From NCBI GenBank assembly GCA_022708105.1, contig JAKIZI010000009.1, positions 1-59,191 of the forward strand: DNA of 59,191 nucleotides, written 5' to 3'. Positions within the stretch are counted from its first letter, which is position 1, and the number at the start of each line of letters is the position of its first letter. This DNA is from Bacteroidota bacterium (GTDB lineage Bacteria; Bacteroidota; Bacteroidia; Bacteroidales; WCHB1-69). The notes below the pieces were generated by a model, which was given only the letters and a program-made list of their open reading frames with translations, made no database searches and was not told the origin of the DNA. Of the stretch, positions 26,995 through 35,573 are shown in pieces. A program made the translations under genes and the position numbers.

Positions 26995-28203
26995 ATGAGA
27001 ATACTCCAGCTGTGTCATAAACCTCCTTTACCGGCCAAAGACGGTGGTTGTATTGCAATGAATAACCTCACTCAGGGATTGCTAAAACAAGGTCATGAAG
27101 TAAAAGTATTGGCCATGTCAACGCCTAAACATTCCTTTAGTGAACATGAACTTTCTGCTGAATATTGCCAAAAAACTGCTTTTGAAACCGTCTCCGTGGA
27201 TACTAAAATAAATTATTTTTTAGCTGCGAAATCCATAATCCTCAATCAATCTTATTATGTAAATAGATTTTTTTCCAAGGATTTTTCTAATAAATTAATA
27301 CAAGTTTTAAAATCTCAATCATTTGATTTAATACAACTTGAATCCATTTTTGCAGCACCCTATATCCCGGTAATTAAGCAATATTCGACAGCGAAGATTA
27401 TTCTCCGTGCACACAATATTGAACATAAAATTTGGGAAAGATTGGCCAAACAACAATCATCCCTTTTAAAGAAATTTGCCTTTTCAATTTTGGCAAAGAA
27501 GTTGAAACGATTTGAACTTTCTGTTTTTAGTCAAATTGATGGGTATATGACGATTTCAGAGCAAGATTATGATTATTTTCATGAACAGTTTCCTAATACT
27601 TCGGGAACAGTAATTGCTTTCGGAATTGATCCGACTGATTATGCAGAAGAAGATTATATCCCGTCTGAAAATCCGCAGTTATTTCATTTAGGAAGTTTAG
27701 ATTGGAAACCCAACATGGAAGGGGTTGATTGGTTCCTTAATGAAGTTTGGGAAGAGATGCACGCAAAATTTCCTCAACTTACATTTACTATTGCCGGACG
27801 CCATATTCCATCCAAATTAAAAACCCTCCAATTACCTAATGTAATCATTCTCGGAGAAGTTGCCGATGCTCAGGAATTTATGCACTCTAAGGATATAATG
27901 ATTGTGCCAATTCTTTCCGGAAGTGGTGTCAGAGTTAAAATTATTGAGGGAATGGCGCTCGGAAAAACAATCATTACTACATCCATAGGAGCCGAAGGAC
28001 TTGAAATTGAAAATGGAAAACATCTCATTATCGCTGATAATAAGGAAGACTTTATTCATGCGGTTGAGAAGTGTATCAAAACACCGGATATTTGTAAGAT
28101 TATCGGGGAAAATGCGCGTAATTTTGTAGTCTTATACCATAATAATGATTTGATTATTAATAAAATGGTTGGATTTTACGCCGATATTCTTAAAGAAGAA
28201 TAA
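26995..28203 (+). CDS. Glycosyltransferase, family 4-like (GT-B)
   Basis: 402 residues. The N-terminal Rossmann half opens with a glycosyltransferase 4-like domain (KPPLPAKDGGCIAMNNLTQG), has LRAHNIEHKIWERL in the middle and LGSLDWKPNMEGVDWFLNEV at the start of the C-terminal half; the donor-binding motif is SGSGVRVKIIEGMALGK followed by TSIGAEGLEI. This pattern is like PslH-type transferases of polysaccharide assembly. It begins two bases after the LPS permease, so a role in surface polysaccharide or LPS building fits. The sugar and acceptor are unknown. Confidence 0.9.
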   Translation: MRILQLCHKPPLPAKDGGCIAMNNLTQGLLKQGHEVKVLAMSTPKHSFSEHELSAEYCQKTAFETVSVDTKINYFLAAKSIILNQSYYVNRFFSKDFSNKLIQVLKSQSFDLIQLESIFAAPYIPVIKQYSTAKIILRAHNIEHKIWERLAKQQSSLLKKFAFSILAKKLKRFELSVFSQIDGYMTISEQDYDYFHEQFPNTSGTVIAFGIDPTDYAEEDYIPSENPQLFHLGSLDWKPNMEGVDWFLNEVWEEMHAKFPQLTFTIAGRHIPSKLKTLQLPNVIILGEVADAQEFMHSKDIMIVPILSGSGVRVKIIEGMALGKTIITTSIGAEGLEIENGKHLIIADNKEDFIHAVEKCIKTPDICKIIGENARNFVVLYHNNDLIINKMVGFYADILKEE

Positions 28204-28251
28204 AAATATTTTTTTTATTCATTCTGAATTATAATAATATATATATTTTAG

Positions 28252-28259
28252 TATCTTTG
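28252..28259 (+). promoter_or_regulatory. Predicted -7 element for the barrel-lipoprotein pair
   Basis: TATCTTTG matches TAnnTTTG and lies 60 bases before the ATG at 28319, in the 115-base gap after the glycosyltransferase. Confidence 0.45.
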
Positions 28260-28318
28260 TTTTTATTTAGACATGAAATATCTTGTTATATTGATATGTA
28301 ATTATTAATTTTTTTTAT

Positions 28319-28960
28319 ATGAAAATTAAAATATTTTTTTTGGGAATGATTTCCTTATTGGCTATTTTCCAAATGCAGGCGCAGCAATCTGACAGTCTGA
28401 AACTATCCTATGTTTTTCCTCGTCATGAATGTCAATTTGGGATTGGCGATCCTCTGATTATGAAAATGTATAGCTCAGAACCTTTTATTTTCTTTGATGT
28501 TTTTTCTGATGAACAAGAAAATTGGTTTGCTCCTGATACATACAGAGGAATGCGTATAACAACATGTCCGCTGACATTCAGCCACATGTTTAGAGTAAAA
28601 AAATGGTTTTGGGTGGGAGGACTTTTTTCTTACACAGGAATTTTCAATCAAGAGTATGATCGTGCAACAAGAGATGCAGTAGGTTATACAAAAGAACATT
28701 TTTTTGCTATTGCACCGGCAATTAGGTTTTCGTGGATTAATACTAAGTATGTAACCATGTATTCGGGAATTAGTCTTGGAGTGATGTTTTCGCTGCTGCA
28801 TACGCAACAGACAAAATCTTTTGATATAGACCCGTTTTTCCAACTAACGTCGATAGGCGTTTCTGTCGGTAAAAAATGGTATGGTTTTTCGGAATTGGGA
28901 ATTGGGGCAAAAGGTATTGTGACCGCAGGTTTCGGATATAGATTTAATGTTAATAAATAG
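28319..28960 (+). CDS. Putative outer-membrane beta-barrel protein
   Basis: 213 residues, no named family recognised. A signal peptide (about 1-21, ending MQAQQS) is followed by alternating aromatic strands (FRVKKWFWVGGLFSYTGIFN, AIAPAIRFSWINTKYVTMYS) and an ending TAGFGYRFNVNK typical of small barrels of the outer membrane. It lies nine bases before a lipoprotein gene and probably shares its transcript. Function unknown. Confidence 0.65.
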   Translation: MKIKIFFLGMISLLAIFQMQAQQSDSLKLSYVFPRHECQFGIGDPLIMKMYSSEPFIFFDVFSDEQENWFAPDTYRGMRITTCPLTFSHMFRVKKWFWVGGLFSYTGIFNQEYDRATRDAVGYTKEHFFAIAPAIRFSWINTKYVTMYSGISLGVMFSLLHTQQTKSFDIDPFFQLTSIGVSVGKKWYGFSELGIGAKGIVTAGFGYRFNVNK

Positions 28961-28969
28961 GAGGGTGAT

Positions 28970-29863
28970 ATGAAAAAAAACAGGTTGCTTTTTGCTTATA
29001 TAATAGGATTGGCATTCCTTTTGAATGGTTGTATATTGGACCAACCGGAACCTCATGGAAATAGAACCGAAAAAGGAAAACAAATTTATGATGCTTGGAA
29101 CTTCTCGATGAATCAAACTCTTCAGAAGTTTGTAAATGTGGCTTTCCATTTCAATTATTGGCATGATGCTGCTCCCACAATCCAAACAGCGATTGAAGAT
29201 AGTCTTTTTGCCGATTATAAAATACGACTCGAATCTGATGGTTCCTGGGGACTTTATGATGGTTCTGTCCTTACCTATAAAATTGTGCGCAATAATCAAT
29301 CTCTTGCCGATGCAGGAGCTGTTTGGTCTGTTTTTTACTATGCCAACTCCACTGAGGAATTATTATACTACTATCCATATAATTTTTCTTCATTTATGGG
29401 TGATTCCGTGGGAGTTACTATTGAAAATACAACAGGAAGAAAATGGCTGGTAACGATGTCAGAAAATACAAACCCCAATAGTTCTCTGAATCTGGAAATT
29501 TCAACGCTCTCTATTTTGATGCCATCAGGAATCGATAATGAAGACATGTCCTTTACTGGTAACGGTTGTTTTCGATTTAATGAAGTTATTTTTGAATATG
29601 AAAAAGATGACGCTGATACGCCAACTTATAATTTTATTGAATTTGATATAGAATCTCCTTTGATCGTACGTGATGTTACTTATTCTAAAATTCTATGGAA
29701 TGCCGGAGTACTCAATTTGAAAGCATTTAATCTGAATAATGATCAAATAGAAGTGAAAGTGCAATTCTTTGCACCAGACCATCAATATAATACGATTCAA
29801 ATTACCTATAAAGGAATTACGGAATCCTATAATGATGAAAGTGAAGAGGATGAATGGTATTAG
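28970..29863 (+). CDS. Putative lipoprotein, unknown function
   Basis: 297 residues. The N terminus is a lipoprotein signal with lipobox LLNGC (acylated Cys at 21). The mature part is soluble and strand-rich, with WNFSMNQTLQKFVNVAFHFN near the start and many Tyr and Asp residues; no family is recognised. Paired with the small barrel protein upstream. The C terminus is acidic (DESEEDEW). Confidence 0.7.
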   Translation: MKKNRLLFAYIIGLAFLLNGCILDQPEPHGNRTEKGKQIYDAWNFSMNQTLQKFVNVAFHFNYWHDAAPTIQTAIEDSLFADYKIRLESDGSWGLYDGSVLTYKIVRNNQSLADAGAVWSVFYYANSTEELLYYYPYNFSSFMGDSVGVTIENTTGRKWLVTMSENTNPNSSLNLEISTLSILMPSGIDNEDMSFTGNGCFRFNEVIFEYEKDDADTPTYNFIEFDIESPLIVRDVTYSKILWNAGVLNLKAFNLNNDQIEVKVQFFAPDHQYNTIQITYKGITESYNDESEEDEWY

Positions 29864-29941
29864 AAGACTATTCATTATTTTTGATTCAATGTTAAATTGT
29901 CCTGCTTAAAATAAGAAAAGTGAACTTAACCATTATTTCAT

Positions 29942-29949
29942 TATTTTTG
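29942..29949 (+). promoter_or_regulatory. Predicted -7 element for lpxK
   Basis: TATTTTTG matches TAnnTTTG and ends 25 bases before the likely TTG start of lpxK. Confidence 0.45.
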
Positions 29950-29974
29950 CATTTGAATAGTAAAAAGTGAAATT

Positions 29975-31039
29975 TTGTTGATTGTAAAATATCTTTTATA
30001 TCCATTTGGCTTCATTTACGGAATTGTATTGAAAATCCGAAGACTTTTCTATGAAAAGAAGTGGCTGCAATCGTATAAATTTCCTGTTCCGATTATTGTT
30101 GTGGGCAATTTAAGTATGGGTGGAACCGGGAAAACACCCCACGTTGAATTTTTGATTCGTCACTTTTCATCAAAATTGCATTTGGCTACTTTGAGCCGTG
30201 GATATGGAAGAAAAAGCAAAGGATATTTATTGGCTTCTCAATTGCCGGAAGAAGATAAAACAGCTCAAATGCTTGGAGATGAACCTCTGCAATTTATGAC
30301 TAAATTTCCTTCTTTAGAAGTGGCTGTTTGCGAAAATCGAGTTTTAGGAATAGAAAAACTATTACTTGATCGTCCTGAAACGGAGATGATTTTATTGGAT
30401 GATGCGTTCCAACATCTGAGCGTAAAAGCCAATTGCAATGTACTACTCATGGATTTTAATTCCCCGTATTATAATGATTTTCCAATTCCTGCAGGAAGAT
30501 TGAGAGAGTTTCCTACGACTGCAAAATATGCAAATGTTATTGTAGTGACAAAATGTTCCCCAAATTTGTCTGATAAAGAAAAAAAGGAAATTGAAGAGCG
30601 CATAAATCCTACCAAAAATCAAGAAATTTATTTTTCTACTTATCTCTATGAACAACCTGTTCCGATTACGGAAAAAGCACAATGTATTACATTATCTTCC
30701 GATACTCCAATTGTCTTAATTTCCGGTATCGCCCACCCGGAATCGTTGCAAAAATTTGTTCAAAAAACATATAAGAACGTAATTTGTTACCATTTTCCGG
30801 ATCATTATGTTTTTAAAGAACAAGACCTGAATAAAATACTCTGGGAAAATGAAAAAACGATGGAACAAGGCGGAATTATCCTTTCTACTGAAAAAGATGT
30901 GATGAGACTCGTTACAGGGGTAACGAAAAAAATTATATCTTTGCACCCGCTTTTTGCACTTCCGATTCGTGTTGAGATTTTATTTGATGAAAAAGAAAAA
31001 TTAATAAAAAAAATAAATAGCTATGTTAGAAAAGATTAA
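29975..31039 (+). CDS. lpxK: Tetraacyldisaccharide 4'-kinase
   Basis: 354 residues. LpxK phosphorylates the 4' position of the lipid A disaccharide at the inner membrane. The Walker A-type loop is GNLSMGGTGKTPHVEFL (44-60), followed by LSRGYGRKSKGYL and DDAFQHLSVKANCNVLLMD, all typical. The N terminus is hydrophobic and basic (LLYPFGFIYGIVLKIRRLFY) and serves as the membrane contact. The start is a TTG at 29975 or the next codon, also TTG; no ATG fits before the conserved N terminus. It overlaps the phosphorylase gene by 17 bases. Confidence 0.95.
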   Translation: MLIVKYLLYPFGFIYGIVLKIRRLFYEKKWLQSYKFPVPIIVVGNLSMGGTGKTPHVEFLIRHFSSKLHLATLSRGYGRKSKGYLLASQLPEEDKTAQMLGDEPLQFMTKFPSLEVAVCENRVLGIEKLLLDRPETEMILLDDAFQHLSVKANCNVLLMDFNSPYYNDFPIPAGRLREFPTTAKYANVIVVTKCSPNLSDKEKKEIEERINPTKNQEIYFSTYLYEQPVPITEKAQCITLSSDTPIVLISGIAHPESLQKFVQKTYKNVICYHFPDHYVFKEQDLNKILWENEKTMEQGGIILSTEKDVMRLVTGVTKKIISLHPLFALPIRVEILFDEKEKLIKKINSYVRKD

Positions 31040-31835
31040 AGAAAGCGCATCTTTCCTGAAAGGTAAAGTTACCATCAATCCGAAAATCGGTATTGTTTTA
31101 GGATCCGGATTGGGTGGTTTGGTGGATCAAGTGAAAATTATTACAGAAATTCCTTACAAGGATATTCCGAATTTTCCTGTTTCTACCGTTGCCGGTCACA
31201 GAGGCTCCTTGATTTTCGGCAAATTAAATAATGTTGAAGTGATGGTGATGAGTGGAAGATTTCATTATTATGAAGGTTATAAAATGAAAGAAGTTACTTT
31301 CCCGATTCAAGTTATGAAGGCAATGGGAGTTGAAAAGCTTATTTTATCCAATGCCGCCGGTGGAATGAACCCTACTTTTAAAATAGGCGATATTATGATT
31401 ATTAAAGATCATATTAACCTATTTGGCGATAATCCGCTTATGGGAAAAAATTATGACGAATTAGGACCCAGATTCCCTAGTATGAATGAAGCTTATTCCA
31501 AAAGATTGGTGAAATTGGCTCACGAAACAGGTAAGAAATTGGGGATTTATTTGCAACAAGGAGTTTATCTTGGCGTTACTGGTCCCTGCTTTGAAACTCC
31601 GGCAGAATATAGAGCATTTTATATCTTAGGTGCTGATGCAGTAGGAATGTCTACCGTTCCTGAAAATATTACTGCCCGCCATCTTGGAATGGAAGTATTT
31701 GCTCTCTCGGTGATTACCGACTTGGGAGTTGTTGGTGTTGTTGAAGAAGCTTCCCACGAGGAAGTATTGGCAGCCGCAGCAACCGCAGGCCCGAAAATGG
31801 TTCAATTGGTGGCTGAAATGCTGCCTAACATGTAA
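31023..31835 (+). CDS. punA: Purine nucleoside phosphorylase
   Basis: 270 residues. Motifs of the trimeric PNP family are GIVLGSGLGG (23-32), VAGHRGSLIFG, GRFHYYEGY, SNAAGGMNP, GPCFETPAEYRAF and GADAVGMSTVPE. It splits purine nucleosides with phosphate into base and ribose 1-phosphate in salvage. Its start lies inside the end of lpxK (17-base overlap), a pairing common in Bacteroidota. A strong terminator follows. Confidence 0.94.
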   Translation: MLEKIKESASFLKGKVTINPKIGIVLGSGLGGLVDQVKIITEIPYKDIPNFPVSTVAGHRGSLIFGKLNNVEVMVMSGRFHYYEGYKMKEVTFPIQVMKAMGVEKLILSNAAGGMNPTFKIGDIMIIKDHINLFGDNPLMGKNYDELGPRFPSMNEAYSKRLVKLAHETGKKLGIYLQQGVYLGVTGPCFETPAEYRAFYILGADAVGMSTVPENITARHLGMEVFALSVITDLGVVGVVEEASHEEVLAAAATAGPKMVQLVAEMLPNM

Positions 31836-31846
31836 TAAAATACTTT

Positions 31847-31870
31847 AGGGTGGAATTTCCACCCTTTGTT
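31847..31870 (+). terminator. Terminator of lpxK-punA
   Basis: AGGGTGG, loop AATTT, CCACCCT: a perfect seven-pair stem followed by TTGTTGTTT, beginning 12 bases past the stop of the phosphorylase gene. Confidence 0.88.
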
Positions 31871-31920
31871 GTTTATAGAGAATTGTTTGCACAGTTTTAT
31901 TATTCTTATTATTAGATCTT

Positions 31921-32556
31921 ATGGAAGGTGATACTAGTATTATTGATTTTTTCATGATTATATGCCAATATGTATGGCATAATAAAATTGAAATTTTTGG
32001 TGTAATTACCGGCCTTGGAGTAATTTTACTCCAATATAAAGCAATTCATTGGTTCGCAGTTATTGGAAGTATCAGTTCCGCATTGTATATCTATATTTTT
32101 TATAATGCTAAATTCTATGCGGATTCAGGGATGAGTGTTTATTATCTGGCAGCCAATATGTATGCCATTTATGTATGGATTAAACTCAAGAAAAAACACG
32201 ATAATGATAATTACGGGGGAATTACAAAAGTTCCTAAATGGCAAATTCCCATATTGACTGCTATTTGCTTCCTTCTGATTTATCCTCTGTACTATATCCT
32301 TGAGAATTATACTGATAGTCCGGTTGCCTTGGGAGATTCCATTACGACAACATTGAGTTTTGTGGCTATGTGGCTTCTGGCAAGAAAAAATATTGAACAT
32401 TGGCTTGTATGGATTGCCGTGAATTTTATAGCGACAGGTCTTTACATCTGGAAAGGTTTGTACCCTACTTCTGTTTTGTATGGTGTTTATGTCGTGATTT
32501 CTATCTTGGGGTATATCAATTGGAAAAAGAAAATGTATCAATTAAAGCCTGAATAA
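31921..32556 (+). CDS. PnuC family vitamin transporter, copy 1
   Basis: 211 residues and about seven hydrophobic helices. The PnuC-type C-terminal signature is visible in WLVWIAVNFIATGLYIWKGL and VYVVISILGYINWKKK. The family moves nicotinamide riboside or related vitamins (PnuC), thiamine (PnuT) or riboflavin (PnuX) by facilitated diffusion. No TPP or FMN riboswitch is seen in the 85 bases upstream. The stop overlaps the start of the next, homologous gene by one base (TAATG). Substrate open. Confidence 0.82.
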   Translation: MEGDTSIIDFFMIICQYVWHNKIEIFGVITGLGVILLQYKAIHWFAVIGSISSALYIYIFYNAKFYADSGMSVYYLAANMYAIYVWIKLKKKHDNDNYGGITKVPKWQIPILTAICFLLIYPLYYILENYTDSPVALGDSITTTLSFVAMWLLARKNIEHWLVWIAVNFIATGLYIWKGLYPTSVLYGVYVVISILGYINWKKKMYQLKPE

Positions 32557-33155
32557 TGCTACTTTCTGCTATAGAAATTCTTGCAACGATTCTTGGAATT
32601 GTATATCTCTACCTCGAATATAAGGCAAAATATGCTTTATGGATTGTGGGACTTTTCTGGTCTGCATGCTATGTGTTTATGTTTTGGCATCAAGGAATGA
32701 TGGCATGGGTTATTACTTGGGCTTATTACTTTTTTGCCAATATCTATGGGATGATTGCATGGAAAAGAAAGGATAACGAAACCGAACAGCCACCGACAAA
32801 TCTTAAGAAATCATGGATAATGCCAATATTGTTGATTTCAGTGGTGTTGCTAATCCCTCTTTGGCTGTTGGAAGTACAATATAATCCTTATGCAAACAAC
32901 ACTTGGGTAATTGCAGGGACCGTGTTTTCAACTGCCATAGGATTTACGGGAATGTTCCTTCTTGCAAAGAAAATTGTGCAACAATGGTTCGTTTGGATTA
33001 CGGTAAATTTAATTTATACGGCTATTAATATCTATACAGGGTACATCGGAAACCAACCGACTCATTACTTTACGGCCGCTTTTTTCCTTGGCTATACGGT
33101 CATGTCGGTGTTGGGATATCTGAATTGGGCTAAATTAGCAAAACAATCATGCTGA
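32556..33155 (+). CDS. PnuC family vitamin transporter, copy 2
   Basis: 199 residues, the second of two adjacent homologues. The signatures are WFVWITVNLIYTAINIYTGY and YTVMSVLGYLNW near the end, and AWVITWAYYFFANIYGMIAW early. It aligns along its length with copy 1 but the two differ at most positions, so the duplication is old. Translation is probably coupled (one-base overlap with copy 1). Whether they form one pore together or carry different vitamins cannot be told. Confidence 0.82.
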   Translation: MLLSAIEILATILGIVYLYLEYKAKYALWIVGLFWSACYVFMFWHQGMMAWVITWAYYFFANIYGMIAWKRKDNETEQPPTNLKKSWIMPILLISVVLLIPLWLLEVQYNPYANNTWVIAGTVFSTAIGFTGMFLLAKKIVQQWFVWITVNLIYTAINIYTGYIGNQPTHYFTAAFFLGYTVMSVLGYLNWAKLAKQSC

Positions 33156-33174
33156 TTTTTTGTATCTTTACGCC

Positions 33175-34086
33175 ATGAATTTGCCTCTGATTACCATTCT
33201 GGGTCCAACCGCTACAGGAAAAACACGATTGTCAGTTCTTCTTGCACAACATATTGATGCCGAAATTATTAGTGCGGATTCCAGACAAGTGTACCGCGGA
33301 ATGGACATCGGCAGTGGAAAAGATTTATCGGATTATGCCATCAACGGAATTTCGATTCCCTATCATCTGATTGATATTGCAGAACCCGGATTGGAATATA
33401 ATGTTTTTCAATACCAGCAAGCCGTTCATAAAACGCATCAGAATATTAAAGAACGAGGGAAAAATACAATTCTCTGCGGAGGTAGCGGTATGTATATTGA
33501 AGCCGTGTTGAAAGGGTATAAACTTTTCCCTGTTCCCGAAAATGAAGTACTTAGAAAAGAATTTTCCCTCAAATCTGAAAATGAACTTATTCAAATACTA
33601 TCAAAACTAAGAGAATTACATAATCAAACGGATACTTGTGATAGGGAACGGTTACTTCGAGCTATCGAAATCGAAACCTATTACAATAATCATCCGGAAC
33701 TCGCCACACTCTCTCAACCTCTTGATTCAATTATTTTCGGACTTAAAGGAGATCGTGATCTTATTCGAAATAAAATTACTTCAAGATTGAAAGAAAGATT
33801 AAATAACGGAATGATAGAAGAAGTTGAAAATCTTATTAAACAAGGAGTAAGTGAATATCAATTGCTGCGTTACGGATTAGAATATAAATACATTACCCTT
33901 TATTTGCAAAATAAATTGGACCGCAATGCGTTATTTACAAAACTAAATGTGGCTATTCACCAATTTTCTAAAAGACAGATGACTTGGTTCCGAAAAATGG
34001 AACGAATTGGCTTCAATATCAACTGGATTGATATTGAATGGCCGGAAGAATCCAAGATACAGTTCTGTCTCAAAAAATTAATGTAG
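33175..34086 (+). CDS. miaA: tRNA dimethylallyltransferase
   Basis: 303 residues from the ATG at 33175; an in-frame TTG at 33160 belongs to the promoter-like stretch TATCTTTA. MiaA adds the isopentenyl group to A37 of tRNAs that read UNN codons. The P-loop is LGPTATGKTRLS, followed by SADSRQVYRGMDIGSGK, PYHLIDI, LCGGSGMYIEAVLKG, YGLEYKY and SKRQMTWFRK, all standard. The tRNA-Phe in this window is a likely substrate. Confidence 0.96.
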   Translation: MNLPLITILGPTATGKTRLSVLLAQHIDAEIISADSRQVYRGMDIGSGKDLSDYAINGISIPYHLIDIAEPGLEYNVFQYQQAVHKTHQNIKERGKNTILCGGSGMYIEAVLKGYKLFPVPENEVLRKEFSLKSENELIQILSKLRELHNQTDTCDRERLLRAIEIETYYNNHPELATLSQPLDSIIFGLKGDRDLIRNKITSRLKERLNNGMIEEVENLIKQGVSEYQLLRYGLEYKYITLYLQNKLDRNALFTKLNVAIHQFSKRQMTWFRKMERIGFNINWIDIEWPEESKIQFCLKKLM

Positions 34087-34113
34087 TTTTGCACATTATA
34101 GATAAAGGTTATT

Positions 34114-34602
34114 ATGAAAAAGTTATTTTGTGTGTTTTTCGGGTGCCTTATATTACTGTTGTCAAATCAGCAGATCTTTGCACAAACAAATCCTGATAAT
34201 ACGATATTCAAACCGGATCCCCGTAATTATAAGGAGACTTATTTTCCTTATATACAAAGACCTGTTTATATAAACAATAAAACTAAATTTATCATTGCTC
34301 AAGCAGGAGATACTTATAATAAAATTGCCAACAAAATTAATATAGATGAAGCAGACCTTCGACAATACAATGATGTGATTGATTGGAAAGATCAGCCGGT
34401 GGAAGGAGAAATAGTGTATCTTCAAGCAAAACAAAAGAAAAGTAAATTTGAATTTCATGTGATTCGAGAAGGTGAGTCCCTACGCGGAATAGCCCAACAA
34501 TATGCCATTCAATTGAAAATATTATATAAGAAAAATATAAAAATAGGAATGCCTCTTGATCAATTACAACCCGGAGATAGATTATGCATCTCTTGTTTTT
34601 GA
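34114..34602 (+). CDS. Secreted LysM domain protein
   Basis: 162 residues. A signal peptide (about 1-24, ending IFAQT) is followed by two LysM-like segments: FIIAQAGDTYNKIANKINI (about 62-80) and FHVIREGESLRGIAQQYAIQ (about 114-133). It would bind peptidoglycan in the periplasm. It is followed 20 bases later by two M23 proteins, so the three may act together in wall remodelling, much as LysM and LytM domains are joined in one protein elsewhere. It is not recognised as a named protein. Confidence 0.8.
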   Translation: MKKLFCVFFGCLILLLSNQQIFAQTNPDNTIFKPDPRNYKETYFPYIQRPVYINNKTKFIIAQAGDTYNKIANKINIDEADLRQYNDVIDWKDQPVEGEIVYLQAKQKKSKFEFHVIREGESLRGIAQQYAIQLKILYKKNIKIGMPLDQLQPGDRLCISCF

Positions 34603-34622
34603 GTTATCCGAATATATAGATT

Positions 34623-35570
34623 ATGAATTTATCCTTTTTTAAACAAAAGATACTAATAAATAAAAAAGAAATTCAACGAATTGTAGTTCGGGTGCTTTGG
34701 TTTACAGCAAGTGCCCTCTCTTTTGCTGTACTTGTTATTTGGCTCTCTTTCTATCTTTTTGATTCACCTCGTGAAAAAATGCTTCAAAGAGAAAATAATG
34801 AACTTAAAAAAGCACTAAAAGAGGTAAATGAAAAGATGAACTTGGTAAATTTAGTTTTAGATGACCTTCAAGAACGGGATGACTATATTTATCGTGCAAT
34901 TTTTGAAACAGATCCCGTTCCCAAAGAGGTGAGATATCCATTTCTTGATAAAAGTCTTCAGTATAATGATTTATCACATGACGAAGCCGTCGATTTGATT
35001 CGAACAACTAACCATAGAGCGTCTCAACTTATGGTTAGACTTGCGGTACAATCCCGTTCTCAAGATACCGTTGCTCAATTGGCGAAACAAAAAGAGACTA
35101 TGTTGCAATCAATTCCAGCTATTCGTCCGTTGAAAAACATGTCCTCTATCTCTTCCGGCTTTGGAATGAGGTATCATCCGATTTTAAAAACGCTCCGAAG
35201 ACATACCGGTATTGATATTGCAGCCCCACGAGGCACGCCTGTTTATGCTACTGCAGATGGAACCGTTTCCCGTGAAGATGGTGGTAGCGGCTATGGTATT
35301 ACGGTAATCATTAACCATGGATACTCCTATAAAACACTTTATGCACATCTCTCTAAAAAAGCAGTGAAACCAGGGCAACGAGTAACCCGAGGACAAGTAA
35401 TCGGCTATGTTGGGAATACCGGTCTTTCTTTTGGTTCCCATCTTCACTATGAAGTTATTAAAAGTGGGACTCCCGTTAATCCTGTTCACTTCTTCTTTAA
35501 CGATATTACGCCTAAAGAATATGATGAAATACTCGAATCTTCTAAGAAAATTAATCAAGCCCTTTCATAG
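34623..35570 (+). CDS. M23 family metallopeptidase (LytM type), intact active site
   Basis: 315 residues. One N-terminal transmembrane helix (about 24-46) is followed by a coiled coil (REKMLQRENNELKKALKEVN) and a C-terminal LytM domain with all expected residues: GMRYHPILKTLRRHTGIDIA (zinc His and Asp), TLYAHLSK (catalytic His) and GSHLHYEV (zinc and catalytic His). It would cut peptide cross-links of peptidoglycan in the periplasm. The neighbouring gene, three bases on, is a degenerate relative. Confidence 0.92.
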   Translation: MNLSFFKQKILINKKEIQRIVVRVLWFTASALSFAVLVIWLSFYLFDSPREKMLQRENNELKKALKEVNEKMNLVNLVLDDLQERDDYIYRAIFETDPVPKEVRYPFLDKSLQYNDLSHDEAVDLIRTTNHRASQLMVRLAVQSRSQDTVAQLAKQKETMLQSIPAIRPLKNMSSISSGFGMRYHPILKTLRRHTGIDIAAPRGTPVYATADGTVSREDGGSGYGITVIINHGYSYKTLYAHLSKKAVKPGQRVTRGQVIGYVGNTGLSFGSHLHYEVIKSGTPVNPVHFFFNDITPKEYDEILESSKKINQALS

Positions 35571-35573
35571 AAA

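Noticed and set aside
31836..31920. Possible riboswitch before the tandem PnuC genes
   Set aside because: The stretch holds the lpxK-punA terminator and little else; no TPP, FMN or NAD-type element can be recognised.
33160..33174. Upstream TTG start for miaA
   Set aside because: These bases overlap a promoter-like TATCTTTA stretch, and the ATG at 33175 gives the normal N terminus.
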